64,000 nucleotides of DNA from Pithys albifrons albifrons (lineage: Eukaryota > Chordata > Aves > Passeriformes > Thamnophilidae). The position numbers and the translations under genes are program-made. Location of the stretch: assembly GCF_047495875.1 (NCBI RefSeq), contig NC_092467.1, positions 15,961,566 through 16,025,565 on the forward strand. The letters are read 5' to 3'. The notes beneath the pieces were generated by a model. The model did not search any database. It was not told where the DNA came from and was given only the letters and a program-made list of their open reading frames with translations. Of this stretch, positions 40,901-53,230 are shown piece after piece. Position 1 is the first letter of the stretch, and each line of letters begins with the position of its first letter.

Positions 40901-43900
40901 TGTATGGATATCTTAATTTAAGAATTTGGTAAAATATAGTACCTGAGAGAACTGCAAAGGTTTTAAAACACTTACCCAAGGAGAGTGTTCAGGGATTAAA
41001 TGCCTGTCGTTGCCAGTGAAGAAGATCGTGTGGTCTGTGAAGCAACTGGTAATATTTAATTGCCTTTAGATGAAAATGTTTGCAGTGAATTGCAACTCAT
41101 CCTACTTCTGGCAAAATGTAATGCTTAGTAGTTTAAAGAACTAGAAAGGCTGGGACAAATGCTGGCATTTGCAGGACTCAGCTATAACTTTTGGCATAGA
41201 AATCAATACCTGAGTTTAGAAACAAGCATAGAATTGTATCATGCTGAATGCTTCTTATTTTTAAGCACTAGAGCTTATGGGTACTGTACATTTTCCGTCT
41301 AGACACTGGTTTTGTTTAACTGCAGGAGGAAAAGACAACTTTGAATTGCTTCTAAGTCATCTGTAAGTATGAGTGATCCCCAAATCCTTACATTTGCGTT
41401 TAGGCTTGTCAGAAGTCTGTATATGTATGAAGGAATGACTGAAGTCTTCCCCAAGCACCCAAAAGGTAGGGAAACACAGAAGTGTTGCAGTTTACAGAAA
41501 TGCAGGACAAGAGAAGTACTGCAAAGGGAACCCAAAACCATTAGGTGCACAAAGGCAAGGTTGGGGCAAATAAGCTTAGGTTGGCATAACTAGCATATCT
41601 GTGGAGTGAAAATAGCTGCAAAGGGAAAACAGCAAACCTAGCTGCACAGGAGTTAATTGCTATGTGCTTATTTACATGAGCACTGTGTCCCTTTTTGTAT
41701 CTCACACTGGTCTTCTGGCAAAGCTTCATGGTTTACTTTGCATGAGAAAGCAGTTCCATCTAACCCTTCTTCAAGATACGGAGTACAGAAAGAACTGAAC
41801 AACTTCCAGGAGACCTTTGCTGTCTTGCAGGACTTGACCCACACTTGAAATGGGCCCCCAGAGAATTTAAGAAATGTAAAAGTTAGCTTAGTTATTCAGC
41901 TTGAGATCATCTTCAAGAGGCCCATTTCTGAGTTGTGAACATCTGTACTCTACAAGTCAAGTCCCTTTAGAGATATTAAACTAAGTAACAATTAAGTTGT
42001 CAGAAGTGATGATCAGCTTGTGTTTCTATAGCCAAGAATGACAGAAATATAAGTGTCAGGGTGTTTTGCGGGCAAATGTATAGTGGGCAGTTTATACAAC
42101 GTTTATCTGCCTTTGATAGGCTTCCTATACAGTGGTCTAAAATTCCAGGGAAGCAAGGCTTGTGCAAGCACACTCCACCTACATCTACCTTCCCCCAGAA
42201 AAGCTTTTAAAAGCATTCATCGGTTGCAGACAGATTTAGCATGCAGTTTTAGCTCAAAGACTGCAAATTCCTACCATGAAAACAGGCAGCTGGTCAGAGA
42301 AGAGAAACTTCTTTTGTCTTCATTGAGAGAAAGACTAGGAAGAAACAAAACCAGAACAAGATAAGATCTATTATCTAGGAAAAGATTCAAATCCTTCTTA
42401 GTCACAGAAAATTAGACAAGCTGAACAAAGATTTTTACCAGAGATAGAGAAAATTACTGAATCTTACATGGATTATTTTATGTACAAGAAGGAATAAACT
42501 TGAGTTACATCCTTCCTATAATATGCTTCAAGTCAGTCAGTAGGTACAAATTCATAGGAAACTGGTCTTCGGTGTTCCTGTTGCTTACAGAACCCTTGTC
42601 CTTGAGCAGGTTAGCCAACCCTGCAATCAGGTTTACAGGTGATGTAGCCCTTTGTTTGGATCATGATTGTTCTGGTCATTCTGGCATACCTGAAATTCAA
42701 ACTGAAAGCAAAGGCTGTGCACCCAGCAGAAAACTGCAAAAAATTATATCCAGTCCTTGTTTTCAGCCATAGATGGTTATGTAATTTGGTCAGTGATTTG
42801 CTGTCCTTTACTATAATTAAATTTCACCTAGAATTGTGCAGAAATGCTGCATAAAGCTCTGTTTGTTAGTAGATTGCACATCCTGGACCCTTAGGACAAG
42901 ACTTTTTTTTTCCATTTCTGGGGACACTTCTCAGCAGTCCCTACTGCCTTAGGGCTCTACAGAGCCTGAAATAAGCAGATATTTTCAGATCACTGCTATT
43001 TGGAAAAACCTGGGTTAAATCAGGCAAAGAAGGCGGTCCTCCCACGTTAGGGCCTCCTTCCTGTGGGAAGTCTGTAGTAAGAAGTTTACATTTGCACAGC
43101 AAGAAAAAGCTCTGCTGTCTCACTCCCTACCAGCTGTCAGTTGAATGAGTCTCTCCTTGTTAAACTTCTCTCTCGAAGCCTGAAACCTGCACAGCTCATC
43201 ATGCTTGTAGCAATCTACCTATTCTTTTATGACTGCAAATCCCATCACACATGCCTGGTCCCCTGACTGGTTAAAGTGACTACAGGCAGCTTCTAGTTAC
43301 AGAAGTGTTCACACAGTAAGCTAAATGAAAGGACATCATTATTTCATTTAGCTAAGATTTTCCGTTCTTTGTGCCCTGCCCAAAATGTCTGAAGTTCACA
43401 GCACTCTAACAAATTTCTGGGACAGATAGTAAGTTGTCCCTTGTATCACGGTGCTTATTGGAACTTTGTGGAAAGCTACAAAATCTGGGTGGTGGCATTT
43501 TTTCTCTATTCACTTCATAACAAATGAACTTTGTGTAATGCAGTGTTAAGACTATTTGCTGCATTCTTTTGCACACTGAATCTTTCCCCACTATTTATAA
43601 TTCTTTTGGACCAGATTGATAGCATCTGACTTACTGTTCTTCTAGGACCAAAACAGTCAAAAGCAAGAGTAAGAACATGAGATTAAGACCTTCAGTGACA
43701 CAAATTGTTTAGTCTTAAAAGAAAACAACGTTAAGATATCAAAATTTGTGTTGAACTTCTCAGTGTTGATGAAAAGTAGTTTTAGTCACCCCTTCTCTAC
43801 CTTGTGTGCTGTGTACAACTACCCTGCAGCCCCAAGGTAGAATTACCCTCTGCTGAGCACAGATAAACATCTAAAGCTATTCCAATCAGTTGGTTCAAAG

Positions 43901-46900
43901 CTGTGTTGAAGTTCTGCTCTTTCTGCAACTGCTAATTAGATATGCCTATAGACACTACATTTCAGAGGGAGGACAGAAGTAGTAGTAGAGATGAACTGAG
44001 TTCTTAGCTTAGATTTAAGCAAACTTTAGACGTAAAAGAGTCTTAACTCATCATGTATCAGGTCCATTATGAAATGTATGAGTACCCTGGTCACACTTCC
44101 ATGTATGTTATAAAGTGTAACAGTCTTGCTAAACCCAACCACGGGTATGCAGATCCAGATTGCCAACGCCTCTGGGGTTTGCATTGTGAAGATATTTTAG
44201 GCAGGTATTTGATGTGCATTCTTGCTATGCCAATTTCGGTGATTAGGCAGTAGACTGAGGATATTTTATGTACATATAAAATGTCATGTTTAGCTAACCC
44301 AAAATAACTACTTTCAAGTTCTAGTTAAATGAATGCTTGACTAAGGAAAGATACACTGAGATTTGCAATTAAAGGTGCACTTTAGGCCACTATCAGTAAT
44401 GTGTACCAGTATACTTAACAGTGTTTGGATTTCATTTCTCCTTTTGAGTAGAAGCAGGCTACTAGAATAAGCAGTACTTTTTATATCAGGAGATATAAAA
44501 ATTATTTGTAAATAGGCTCTAAAAGGTTGGATGGTATTTCTCATGGTGACCAAGAGACTGTAGTCAGGTTCAGATTCAGCCAAGGTGACATTGCTGAAAG
44601 ACTAGCTAGTACCTAGTATTTGTAGCTACAGATGTAGTTCAGTAAATACCATTTCATTTACTTGGTAATGGCCATTTACTGAATTGCTTTATGACCAAAT
44701 TTTTCATCTACATGAAGTCAAATTTCCATTACTTCTTACTAATTTTTCAGCAGCAATAAACCATAGACCCACTCCATAGTAATGTAGGTAGGGAGTTAGT
44801 TTATTCTCCACCCTGTATCTGCTTTCGTAATCTTTTTGGTTTTTAACCAACCTTCTAGCCATCTGCCACAGTTTCTCAAAAGACTCACTGGTTGTTTTGT
44901 TGGTCCTACTGACAGTCTGGGTGTTAATAATATGTTTTAATAACCACAGACTCGAACATTAGTACCAGTTCCACACCTGTCATTTATTACTATTTTTAAT
45001 TGATTCGTTCTCTGTTTCTCATTTAACATTTGGCAACTAGGCTGGGAAGTATGCTGATGGAAACTACCACTCCTTTTAATCCAATGAGAGACCTGCCACC
45101 TGTCATACGGGGGCAGTTGAGTAGGGTGCCTATGGTTAGCTTTGTTAAAAAAAAAAATTCAAGCCTGCATGTTTCTATGTGCACCAAAATCTAGAATCTC
45201 AAACTTTCCTCACTAAGCTGTTGCCTTACTTCTGAGGCTCTTAGTGACCCCAGTAATCTTTTCTTTTCATCAGTAAAGCCCTGGGGCATACCCAGAAACA
45301 GACCTGAGCTGTTTTGAGTCTTCACCGTATTAAATAGCTGCATGCATACCTGAGCTCCTGTGCTCTGCTGAAATCCAGAAACGAGGAGCTTCCCTCACTG
45401 CTTTGTATGTGGATGCTGATGCAAATCACATAAACTGGGCCTCTTCCCTTGTCGCTCGCCCCTGAGAACAATGGACTGGTAACTCTGGGTCAGGCCACTA
45501 AGTGCCTAGAAGGCAGAAGTGACAATGCCTAGTGGTGTTACAATTAATTCCTGCTGTTACACCTAGTTCCTAGTGGTTTTGTGAAAGCTCTCCTTTTCTC
45601 CCATAAAAAAATCCACTAGGTAGGATTTTTGTCTCACTCTCCCCAAACCTTTATAAAGTGAGAGCTACAAAAAAAGGAGTTGGTGGTGGTTCCTAATATG
45701 TTTCATTCCATAATGAAAGTAACACTCAGAAAAAAAATAGTGCACATTAGAAACTCGGCTGCAAAGTGTGCTAATTTAAGTTCTTGCTCCTCCACTTCTC
45801 TCCCACTCTGGCATTCACTCATCTTATTTATCCTGCTTAGGTAATCTGCCTGTAGGACCACACATGTCTCTGCTTGTTTTGGAAAGCACCTCACTCAGTG
45901 TATATGTATCAGAATAACAACAGCAACTGTACCAACAAATGCAGAGGTGGACAAGGATGGCTTTCATTTAAATGCCACAACCAATAGCTACTGACCAGCC
46001 CAAACATAAGCTGTTTGTGTAGAACTTTATAACTATCTTTTTGCACCCCTGATGATTCAAGCGATTTAGACAGTGGAAGATAAAAGTGTATCCAGGTATA
46101 ATTCAGTTCTACCTTAATTATCTGATTTCTACCTTAATTACCTGATTTACATCAGACTACACAGCTAGGTTTTGGGGTGTTTTTTGTCCTAGCTTGCATT
46201 TTGCAGGTAAGTTCAAACAGCAAATAGGGTGTGAAGTTTTAGCTGTTTTTATGTACAGGTTGTGGAGGGAAGTGAACTGGATAAGATCTTCACTCTTCAA
46301 AAATAATGTTTAATGACCTTTCTGTTGTTCAAACAGAACCTGAAATTATTCTTTCTCCCCATCAGCAGTGATATAGGGAATTGTTGAAAAAGGTTCCTGC
46401 TATTTTTTAAAGCTTCAAAAATATTAACAATTCTAAGCTAGTTTCTCTCAAAGTTCAAAACTTGAATTTTCATACATGTTAAAGAGCGAGACTAGCAAAA
46501 ACTTCAACAAGAACACTCCCTCTCAACATGCTTAAGTATTAGAGTATGATGAAATCACTTTCTCTCATAAATTCTTGGGTTTCTCTTGTTTTTCTGATTA
46601 CCAAATTTATCTACCCTGGAAGAGATCTTGTTTCTGTAACTGCAGTATCTCTGTGTAGATTAGCACTGTATCTCTTGAATCCTTTTAGAGCTACTAATTT
46701 ATGGAAAAAAAGTAAGTTTTTCTCCATTTGCCATCCAGGTTTACCTGCCATCAAAGTTACTAGCAGAAATTGATTCTTAGTGGGGAAAAAAATCTATTCA
46801 AGAGAAAATAGCATGTACATTTTATCTTATTCTCAAAGTATGCTAGCTAGTGAATTACATACATAGTAATAATAGCAATACTCTCCATACCTGGTGATCT

Positions 46901-49900
46901 TCATTGAGAAGGATTTACAGGAATTTTGATGCATCCTCTGTGAGGAGTAAGTTATTGTTTTCCAGGTGTTAAAATAGAAAATAATGATACGAGAGAAAGC
47001 AAATACTGTGCCCTAAACCCCACACTGAGTCCACAGTAGAGACCTGTGAGTACAGCCTATGCTTCTTGACTCTCTTGCATCTTGGTCATGAGCTCATAGG
47101 GAAATATTGTTATAATTAAAATTTGAGATATTTGTATACTGATGCTTTTGTGAACTTAATGTTACCATTAGAGAATCTCCAGTATTAAAAAACAGGCCCC
47201 ACAGCTGCAGGGTGTAATGCTTGCCCTGGTGTTTCCCACAGATGTGCTGACTGTCAGGCTGCACTGACCAGCCATTGGAACCAAGTTTTTGGGAATCACA
47301 GGTCAAGAAATGGGCACAGCTGAAACCAGGAAGCCAGATTACAGCAGCTCTTGTAGGCAGCACTCAGTACTCAGAATCACAGTACCCAGTACTCAGAATC
47401 ACAGACTATTCTGAGTTGGAAGGGACTCACAAGGATCATCGAGTCCAACTCTTAAGTCAATGGCCCACATAGGGGATTGAACCCATGACCTTGGCAATAA
47501 TACAACCAAGTTTTAACCAACTGAGCTAATCTCAGGGTCTCCTGCAGGGGTAGGAAAAAAATGTTCATCTGGACACTTCACCTTACAGGGCACTAGTGTG
47601 AAGTTTTCAAAATAGTAATATAGTACTAAAAACAAGCGAGGGCTGATGAGCTCATGAGATGCTGTAATTTATATAGCAGAATACAAATTAGTTCATCACA
47701 GATTTTCTCTTGTGCTGCAGAAACGACTACCTGTCCCCATCAAATAAAAAACCACAAAAACATTCATTGTTCCTTAACATAGGAATACCTAATGGGTTTT
47801 TTCCCTACATTGTTAAAAAGTAGGTATTGCATAACAGTTGAAAAGTAGAACTTACATAGATATACAGAGATCATATGATTAACCCAGCTTGGGTCTATTT
47901 TGTAACACTCCACTCACCTTTGCCCCTTTTAGTAGTTCTTTATCACCACCACCTCCTATTCCCTTAGTTATATCTCCAGTTGTTTAGCACTGTGGAGTAG
48001 GGAGCATTACCAGAACTGATGAGACCTGAGCAGTGCCCTAAACATGCTGCAGGAGGCAGCTCCATGTCTGGCAAGCAGCACAGTCTTCAGTTCACATGTG
48101 CACCACCCCAGAGCAGCAAACAGCATTCCCACACCACAACCTGCCCCAGGAAGCTGGGCACAAAGGCCAACCTCTGCAGAAGTCATTAAGAACAGCAGGT
48201 GTTGGCAGTTTCTTATGCAAAGCAAATCGCACATTAGTTTTACACTTTCTACTAAGTTTAGGGAGACTTATGTTGTCCTCCCTTTGATTGTTGTAATAGG
48301 GGAATGTAAGTAGTACTTAAAACACTTGTTCATTAAAGATATACAGCAAATAGATGTTCATATATTTATGAGAAAAACTGCAAGTTTTCTGCGTTACTCA
48401 TTTTTACTTTAACCAGTGGCCTGACATTTAATCCCAGGGAAGCTGTGAGCTCTGCTTTCAGTGTTTTCTCTGGTAAATGTCACTCAGCTACAGTGCTGCA
48501 TTCACCAACTCTAAAGTAGCTTTTATCAGAAGTGGTGCCATGTGCCAGAGTTCCCAGTGTGCCAGACTGCTGGCTTAGCTGATTTTCTTTCAACAGCTGT
48601 GGAAAATATCTGAAACATAAAATCAAAAACTATTCAATTTTTGTATGAAAGTGTTTAATGTGCAATTAGATTTATAGAGTAGCTAAAGATAAATTTTATA
48701 TTCTGGTCCTTTACTTTTAAACTTGCATTAATATGCAGCCTGATTAGTTTATTGTACTGTTTAAAGTCTGGTTGGATTGAATTAGTAGAGGTTTTAGTAT
48801 GTAGGACTTAGTTTATAGATTTCACTGTGAACACAGGCAGCCAGTGAGCCAATTCAGCAGTGATCTGAACATTTCTTTGCATTACAGATGCACGTAAATG
48901 GTGTACAGAGACCTGTGTCACTGGCTTCTGGAGCAATCCCTTACCACTTGCTGGCAACAAAGTCAGATAGCCCAGTGACCAGGAAAGTCTTTGGGCATTT
49001 GCAGCTCAAGAGGTCACAAATGTGACACAAAAATTGTCTTTGGACCCTTCTTTCCCCCTTTCTGCTGCCTCCTTAAGGAAGACTGAACCAAATAAACCAG
49101 AGACTTCTGAGACATACCCCATGCAACACAAATACTCTACAGGCAGCCTTGTAGCTAAAGTAAATAGATATTGAGAAACACCCTGAACAGCTGGTTGACC
49201 TTGTAGAGGCCCCGGTGCCTTCTTGCCCAATAGGTACCTGTCTCTTCCCCACAGTATACTGATGATTGCCTTTGGATTCACTGAGAGATACTTGTATACT
49301 GCTGGAGGGGAAAATCAGAAGTTGATCTTTTCAATATGTAAGAATCATTCTCCAAAAGTTACTTTTGAATAATGTTTTGAAATTCACTACTAGGACAGCT
49401 CACCTTGTCTTACAATATTTAAGGAAGGCTGTAGATGATTCAGTTCCTTCCCACCATCAGCACGTTTGTCTACTGGCAGGAGCTGAACAGCCGCATTTCT
49501 TTTCTAGCTTACAGATTGTGCAATGGTTCCTCTTCTTTATAATGGACAAATTTGTTTTCTCAGAAGTTTCCCCTGTAGCCCTTGAAGAGTGTGTGATGTT
49601 GGATTCCAAGCAGAAGGAACACTGGTCTCCCTTCCTGCTGACGGTGTGAGAGGGAGTAAGTAGGACTGGTCAGACCAGATTTTTGGAGGGGAATTGCCAC
49701 TGCAATTGCAACTGCACCAGTTCTAGGTAGGACATGTCTCTAGACACGCACTGAAGGTTAACTGAAGGTTAATTTTTAATTATCAGAAAGATTGATTAAT
49801 AGTTTTGATTTACAGATCATGACCCCCAATTCACATAGGGACCTATTTGTCTATGGGCTTCAGCAGATTTATACCTGAGTCTCTTTCAGGGGCAAATTCC

Positions 49901-52900
49901 TAAATCCAAACATTTTAGAATAGCAACATCTATTTTATGAGCATTTTTATACAGAAATCCTATAAAGCCATGTCTGCTTTGTCTTGTTTGAACTGGTATG
50001 TGTAAAAGGGGAAAGGGCAGAGGACATGGGTTATGATCATATCATGTTTCTTTAGAGATGCCAAGTCCATAATTTTCCTAATCCTTTTTCCTGCATGCAA
50101 GTGCATTTCCATGAATGAAAGGGCATCTGAAAAGCAGCTTACAAGTTATAAACAGTCAGTAGAAAGTATAAATGGAGTGCATCATAACAAAACCTGAATA
50201 TAGGAGAGGTATTTTATTATGATATTAGTTTTGGTTATTGTTTTTCTCTTATGCACCTCAACAAAGTAATAGCAGCAGCTCAATGTGACTTTCAGAGCTA
50301 TACAGAGGTTCACAAATAGATGCCTTTGCTGTTACTTCATTGCATGATCTTTTGTGAGTACACTTAGTTTGGAATTCATTGTGGCATTTACCTTTGTGTC
50401 TGCATCTAGACACAAGAATACCAAATACCAAAAGGACTGGAGCTGCTAACCAAGTTTAATAAATAGGGAAAGTAGAACAAAGTATATGGCACAGTGACTT
50501 GATAAAGACCACAACTGTAATAAATCGGCTTTTTATAAAACCTGTTTTACAATTGCTAACTTCTGGGCTGAGGAGAATGTTAATATGTCTACCTGACCTA
50601 AATCATGTCTACAATTGGTATTTTTTTGGTGTCAGACTCTAGAAAGTAAGGGACCAGTGTGAAACCCCTTGCTTTAGAAAACTGTAGTGATGTAATGGTG
50701 AATTTTCAGAGGGAGGCTAAAAGAGTGCAGAGTCATTCCAGAAGGAAGATAGGTGGAAGGGCACCTGAGAATAGGTAGGGATGCAGAGGGAGATGAATAT
50801 CCACAATGACAAATTAAACCAGGGAAGAGGGGGTGGGTGGGAGACAATAGAGAAGGGGCTCGGGGAGCAATGAAGATGACACAAGGTGTAGACTCCAGGT
50901 AGCTCTACTAAAAGGAAGAGAAAGTGGAGTTTCTGTTCAGCAGTCGTGCCTAATTTTATCTGTTCACTTAAAGCTGAATTTTGAATATGAAACCAGTAGT
51001 TAGACTGTATATTCAACTCAAAAAAATAAGTAGTTAATAATTTATTGGGACTGTTTTGGTGCTTCTTATGCACTTGTCTGAAACAGCCCAGCTTCTGCAG
51101 CAAGTCAGGGGTGCTGGTGGGTTTTGCCTGCAGACAGAGGAGAGCACTCCACATTGGTTCCTATTCCTTTATTTACAGTACAGTAACAAATGTTATTACT
51201 AATAGAGATACCTAAACATGCCTTAATTTACTATCAGTAGCCATGTATACCAGCATCACAATCAGCATCCAAGCAAATTAATCAAACTTGTCAAGAAATA
51301 GGGCAAAATTCATGGTTTACTTCACAGGTATGGGAAAGTTTCTATGAAATGCTAAAAGACAGCGTGTGTGGTTGGTTTATGACCTTCCTCACTATGCCAA
51401 ATGTATAACATACATCTCTTCATTCTCAGCAGACTGTAGAGTAGGGTTTAAAGTCCCAGTCTGGATTTACTTGAAATCAGATTCAACAGGTGGTTTGAAA
51501 CCACAGTATATTACTCTGATTTCAAAATTCTAGTATGCAAAGTTGATGCATTCAGCTTCTTTGCTTCTAAGCTATATCATTGCTAATACAAAATCAGTAC
51601 AGTATTGCATGTTTCAAATATGAGAGTGTGTGGACATTGATACCTTAAAATTTCAAGATTAAAACTGTGTATAGCATATTGCTTGTAAGGGACTTTAAGA
51701 AAACAATTGTAAGTCTTGCATGAATGAATAGTTCAATTAAGATCAACAATAAAACCAGAAGAATTTTGCCAATAGTATTACATTCTGTTGATTCTGATAG
51801 GAAAACACAGTAGTATGGTCATCATATCCCCAAGGGAGATTTTTGAGGCTATGATAAAGGCAAAGCATAAATGAGAGAGTTTGGAACTCAGTAGCATCAA
51901 AACAGTCACCTCTTTTAACTGAGGCAAAGGGCTGCTAAGCATTTTATAAATGGGATCTTGCCATGGAGCTGGGAAGGAAGCTTCTGAGATGACTGCTACA
52001 GCACTGAAACAGAAACTCAGATTTTTCTCCCACCACTATAGTATCTTGCACAAGCTGGAGAACTTGGAACAAAAAAAATATGAGTTTATAGGATATAGGG
52101 CCATGATTTTATAAAAGAACTCTTTATTTCCATGTAATCACAGCTGTGCAGAAAAGTGCTGATTACATGGTAGTATTTTTTTACCAAATAGAGTGCCTAA
52201 TATACTCTGGTTTAAACCTTTTAAGCAATCTGTATTTCAGTTGAACAGTGTCTGCAATTAGAAAGAGTACTTTCTTTAATGTTAACATTTACAAGCGAAT
52301 TTGAGATCCTCTGCTACAAGGACATGAATGTTTTCAGCAAATCACCTTCCTTCTGTATGCTTGTAACTATCTACTAATGTTTATTAAACATAAAAAATAT
52401 AATCCAGTCATGCATATCAGCTGACAGAATCTCATGAAAGTCCTAATTCATCAGCATATTTTTTGTGACTTAAGCCAAAGTTCAAGAGGTTTAAAACTGG
52501 ATCTCAGGTTTAGTAATCCTAATTAAACTTCTTTGGCCTTATTAGGTGCACAGACTTCATAAGCAATACAATATCTTTGGAAATAATTTTTTTGTGTAAA
52601 TGTAATGTTAAATGAACATGCACCCTTTTAATTCTTTACTGCATGAAAAAACTCATGGTTTACTTCTGTAATATGTTTCATCTCTTTTAGATACTGTGCA
52701 ATGGGCCAGGAACATGTGTTCCTGTCTGTATCTCTGCTCTTCTTCTTGGTCTTCTCGGAATAAAGAGATCAATCATTGTGTATGTAGAGAGCATCTGCCG
52801 CGTGGAAACTTTATCGCTGTCTGGAAAGATTCTTTACTACTTTTCAGATTATTTCATCGTTCAGTGGCCTGATCTAAAGGTAAAATATCCCAAGTCAGTT

Positions 52901-52921
52901 TATCTTGGTCGAATCGTGTAA
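31793..52921 (+). CDS. ALG14: ALG14, UDP-GlcNAc transferase membrane subunit (four exons, complete)
   Basis: Joining 31793-31922, 34013-34164, 38938-39060 and 52691-52921 gives a complete 211-residue protein; human ALG14 has 216. ALG14 anchors the soluble catalytic subunit ALG13 to the ER. Together they transfer GlcNAc from UDP-GlcNAc to GlcNAc-PP-dolichol on the cytosolic face, the second step of N-glycan precursor assembly. Visible landmarks are an N-terminal Leu-rich membrane segment (about residues 6-23) followed by a basic Arg cluster (25-31), which fits a short lumenal N-terminus and a cytosolic body. Next come VVAGSGGHTTE (39-49), RIPRSREV (99-106), LCNGPGTCVP (137-146), YVESICRVE (166-174) and the conserved tail YPKSVYLGRIV (201-211); in yeast the extreme C-terminus is needed to bind Alg13. 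All introns are GT-AG and phases agree. The ATG lies in a strong Kozak context in a CpG island. No truncation or frameshift is seen. Confidence 0.97.
31989..32007 (+). promoter_or_regulatory. ZNF143/THAP11-type (SBS2) motif, forward copy
   Basis: The 19-mer actacgagtcccggcatgc matches the well-known core-promoter element ACTACAATTCCCAGCATGC (bound by ZNF143 and THAP11/HCFC1) at 15 of 19 positions. It lies 67 bp inside intron 1 of ALG14, within the CpG island, and is paired with a reverse-orientation copy at 32052-32070. Confidence 0.75.
32052..32070 (-). promoter_or_regulatory. ZNF143/THAP11-type (SBS2) motif, reverse copy
   Basis: Read on the minus strand this is actacagctcccggcatgc, which keeps the ACTACA half and the TCCCGGCATGC half of the consensus. 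It faces the forward copy across 44 bp, so the two sites are convergent and the arms could also pair as an imperfect hairpin. Confidence 0.78.
32161..33079. other. ALG14 intron 1, 5' part
   Basis: Composition falls from CpG-island to AT-rich sequence within the first few hundred bases. No exon, repeat or RNA gene is recognised in this part. Confidence 0.6.
33080..33186 (+). pseudogene. 5S rRNA-like pseudogene in ALG14 intron 1
   Basis: From about 33105 the sequence follows vertebrate 5S rRNA closely. It contains gatctcggaagctaagcagg (the A-box region), tacttggatgggagacc (intermediate element and C-box) and gggtgctgtagg (3' end). The internal pol III control regions are almost intact. The 5' third is degenerate and appears about 15 nt short, and the mid-part shows substitutions (cagccccgg against cgggcctgg) and a gggaaatgccggg variant. 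The damaged 5' end argues for a pseudogene rather than a functional gene, and no poly(A) tail is visible. A 5S-headed SINE is an alternative, but no SINE body follows. Confidence 0.85.
33187..34012. other. ALG14 intron 1, 3' part
   Basis: This part is non-coding. A short (ac)n run lies near 33370. The intron ends in the pyrimidine-rich acceptor tttcttttgtttttacag at 34012. Confidence 0.6.
34013..34164 (+). CDS. ALG14: ALG14 coding exon 2
   Basis: It encodes the rest of Gly44 through Lys94. It starts with GGHTTEVLRLLSCL, which completes the glycine-rich loop and helix, followed by SPRHYVFADSDKMSEAKI. The donor is ccaag then gtaact. It ends in phase 0. Confidence 0.97.
34165..38937. other. ALG14 intron 2
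   Basis: This 4.8-kb intron is AT-rich, with no recognised repeats apart from short homopolymer and aaac runs near 37.1 kb. An isolated CpG-rich patch lies at its 3' end (38575-38705). Confidence 0.6.
38575..38705. promoter_or_regulatory. Isolated CpG-rich patch before ALG14 exon 3
   Basis: Ten CpG dinucleotides fall within about 90 bp (roughly 38595-38685), in an intron where CpG is otherwise rare. It includes tgacgca, which resembles a CRE half-site, and ccgcgg. It could be a small intronic enhancer or promoter, or a fragment of GC-rich inserted DNA. There is no direct evidence for either. Confidence 0.4.
38938..39060 (+). CDS. ALG14: ALG14 coding exon 3
   Basis: It encodes residues 95-135, beginning FTLHRIPRSREVRQSW and ending LTNKLKPDL. 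The acceptor is gctttcttccag and the donor follows ttg (gtaggt). It is phase 0 at both ends. A second gt four bases downstream (gtaaag) would break the frame and is rejected. Confidence 0.96.
46107..46146. repeat. 20-bp tandem duplication
   Basis: The unit ttctaccttaattatctgat (46107-46126) is followed by a copy with one substitution (46127-46146). Confidence 0.85.
47368..47538 (-). mobile_element. TguSINE1-like SINE (tRNA-Ile head, CR1-type tail)
   Basis: Read on the minus strand the element begins accctgagattagctcag and continues with a tRNA-like head: A-box ttagctcagttgg and B-box ggttcaatcc. It then runs through ggccattgacttaagag into a CR1-type tail (gatgatccttgtgagtccc, ttccaactcag) and a degenerate terminal repeat of gtgattctgag units (47368-47410). 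A tRNA-Ile-derived head fused to a CR1 3' end is the structure of TguSINE1. The element lies antisense in ALG14 intron 3. Target-site duplications are not obvious. Confidence 0.85.
52691..52921 (+). CDS. ALG14: ALG14 coding exon 4 (terminal) with stop codon
   Basis: It encodes residues 136-211. It begins ILCNGPGTCVPVCISALLLG, continues with YVESICRVETLSLSGKILYY and ends KYPKSVYLGRIV, then taa at 52919-52921. A donor-like ctaaag/gtaaaa at 52879/52880 is read through here, because only the read-through frame gives the conserved C-terminus. Confidence 0.97.
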   Translation: MLCNGPGTCVPVCISALLLGLLGIKRSIIVYVESICRVETLSLSGKILYYFSDYFIVQWPDLKVKYPKSVYLGRIV

Positions 52922-53230
52922 CAGCAGAAGACAAGCTTTACCTAAAATAAACTCTGCAAGCTCCTGACTGAAGAACTGCATTCACATAGCAATTTATTTT
53001 CAAGAGTTTCTGTTAAGAATTTAGGCTGGTACTGGAAAATGAGGCAATAATAAAGATATTTCTACATTTAAGTAAAATTTTTGTGTAGTAGTATTTATTG
53101 CTGTCATGTAGGTCTGTTTACCAACACTCCATAATGGCTTTAAGTCTGTGCTGCCTCTGTTTTCATCTAATTTTCCTTCTTTGTGAATGGTAATTTTTGT
53201 CTACAAATAAATATGGGAATTTGTATGAAT
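52922..53230 (+). promoter_or_regulatory. ALG14: ALG14 3' UTR with candidate poly(A) signals
   Basis: AATAAA hexamers occur at 52946-52951, 53049-53054 and 53206-53211. The second is followed at a suitable distance by a GU-rich stretch (tttttgtgtagtag near 53080-53095). The third is followed by tttgtatgaatgt. The first, only 25 nt after the stop, lacks an obvious GU-rich element. The 53049 or 53206 site is therefore the more likely end of the transcript. Confidence 0.55.

Larger units (their letters stand above)
39061..52690. other. ALG14 intron 3
   Basis: This 13.6-kb AT-rich intron contains a 20-bp tandem duplication at 46.1 kb and a reverse-orientation SINE at 47.4-47.5 kb. The longest open frame (50717-51154, minus strand) has no recognised similarity. 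The intron ends with the acceptor catctcttttag. Confidence 0.6.

Noticed and set aside
50717..51154. A 145-codon minus-strand frame in ALG14 intron 3
   Set aside because: No recognised similarity, pyrimidine-rich composition at one end, and no paired splice sites noticed. Chance length is plausible in 64 kb.
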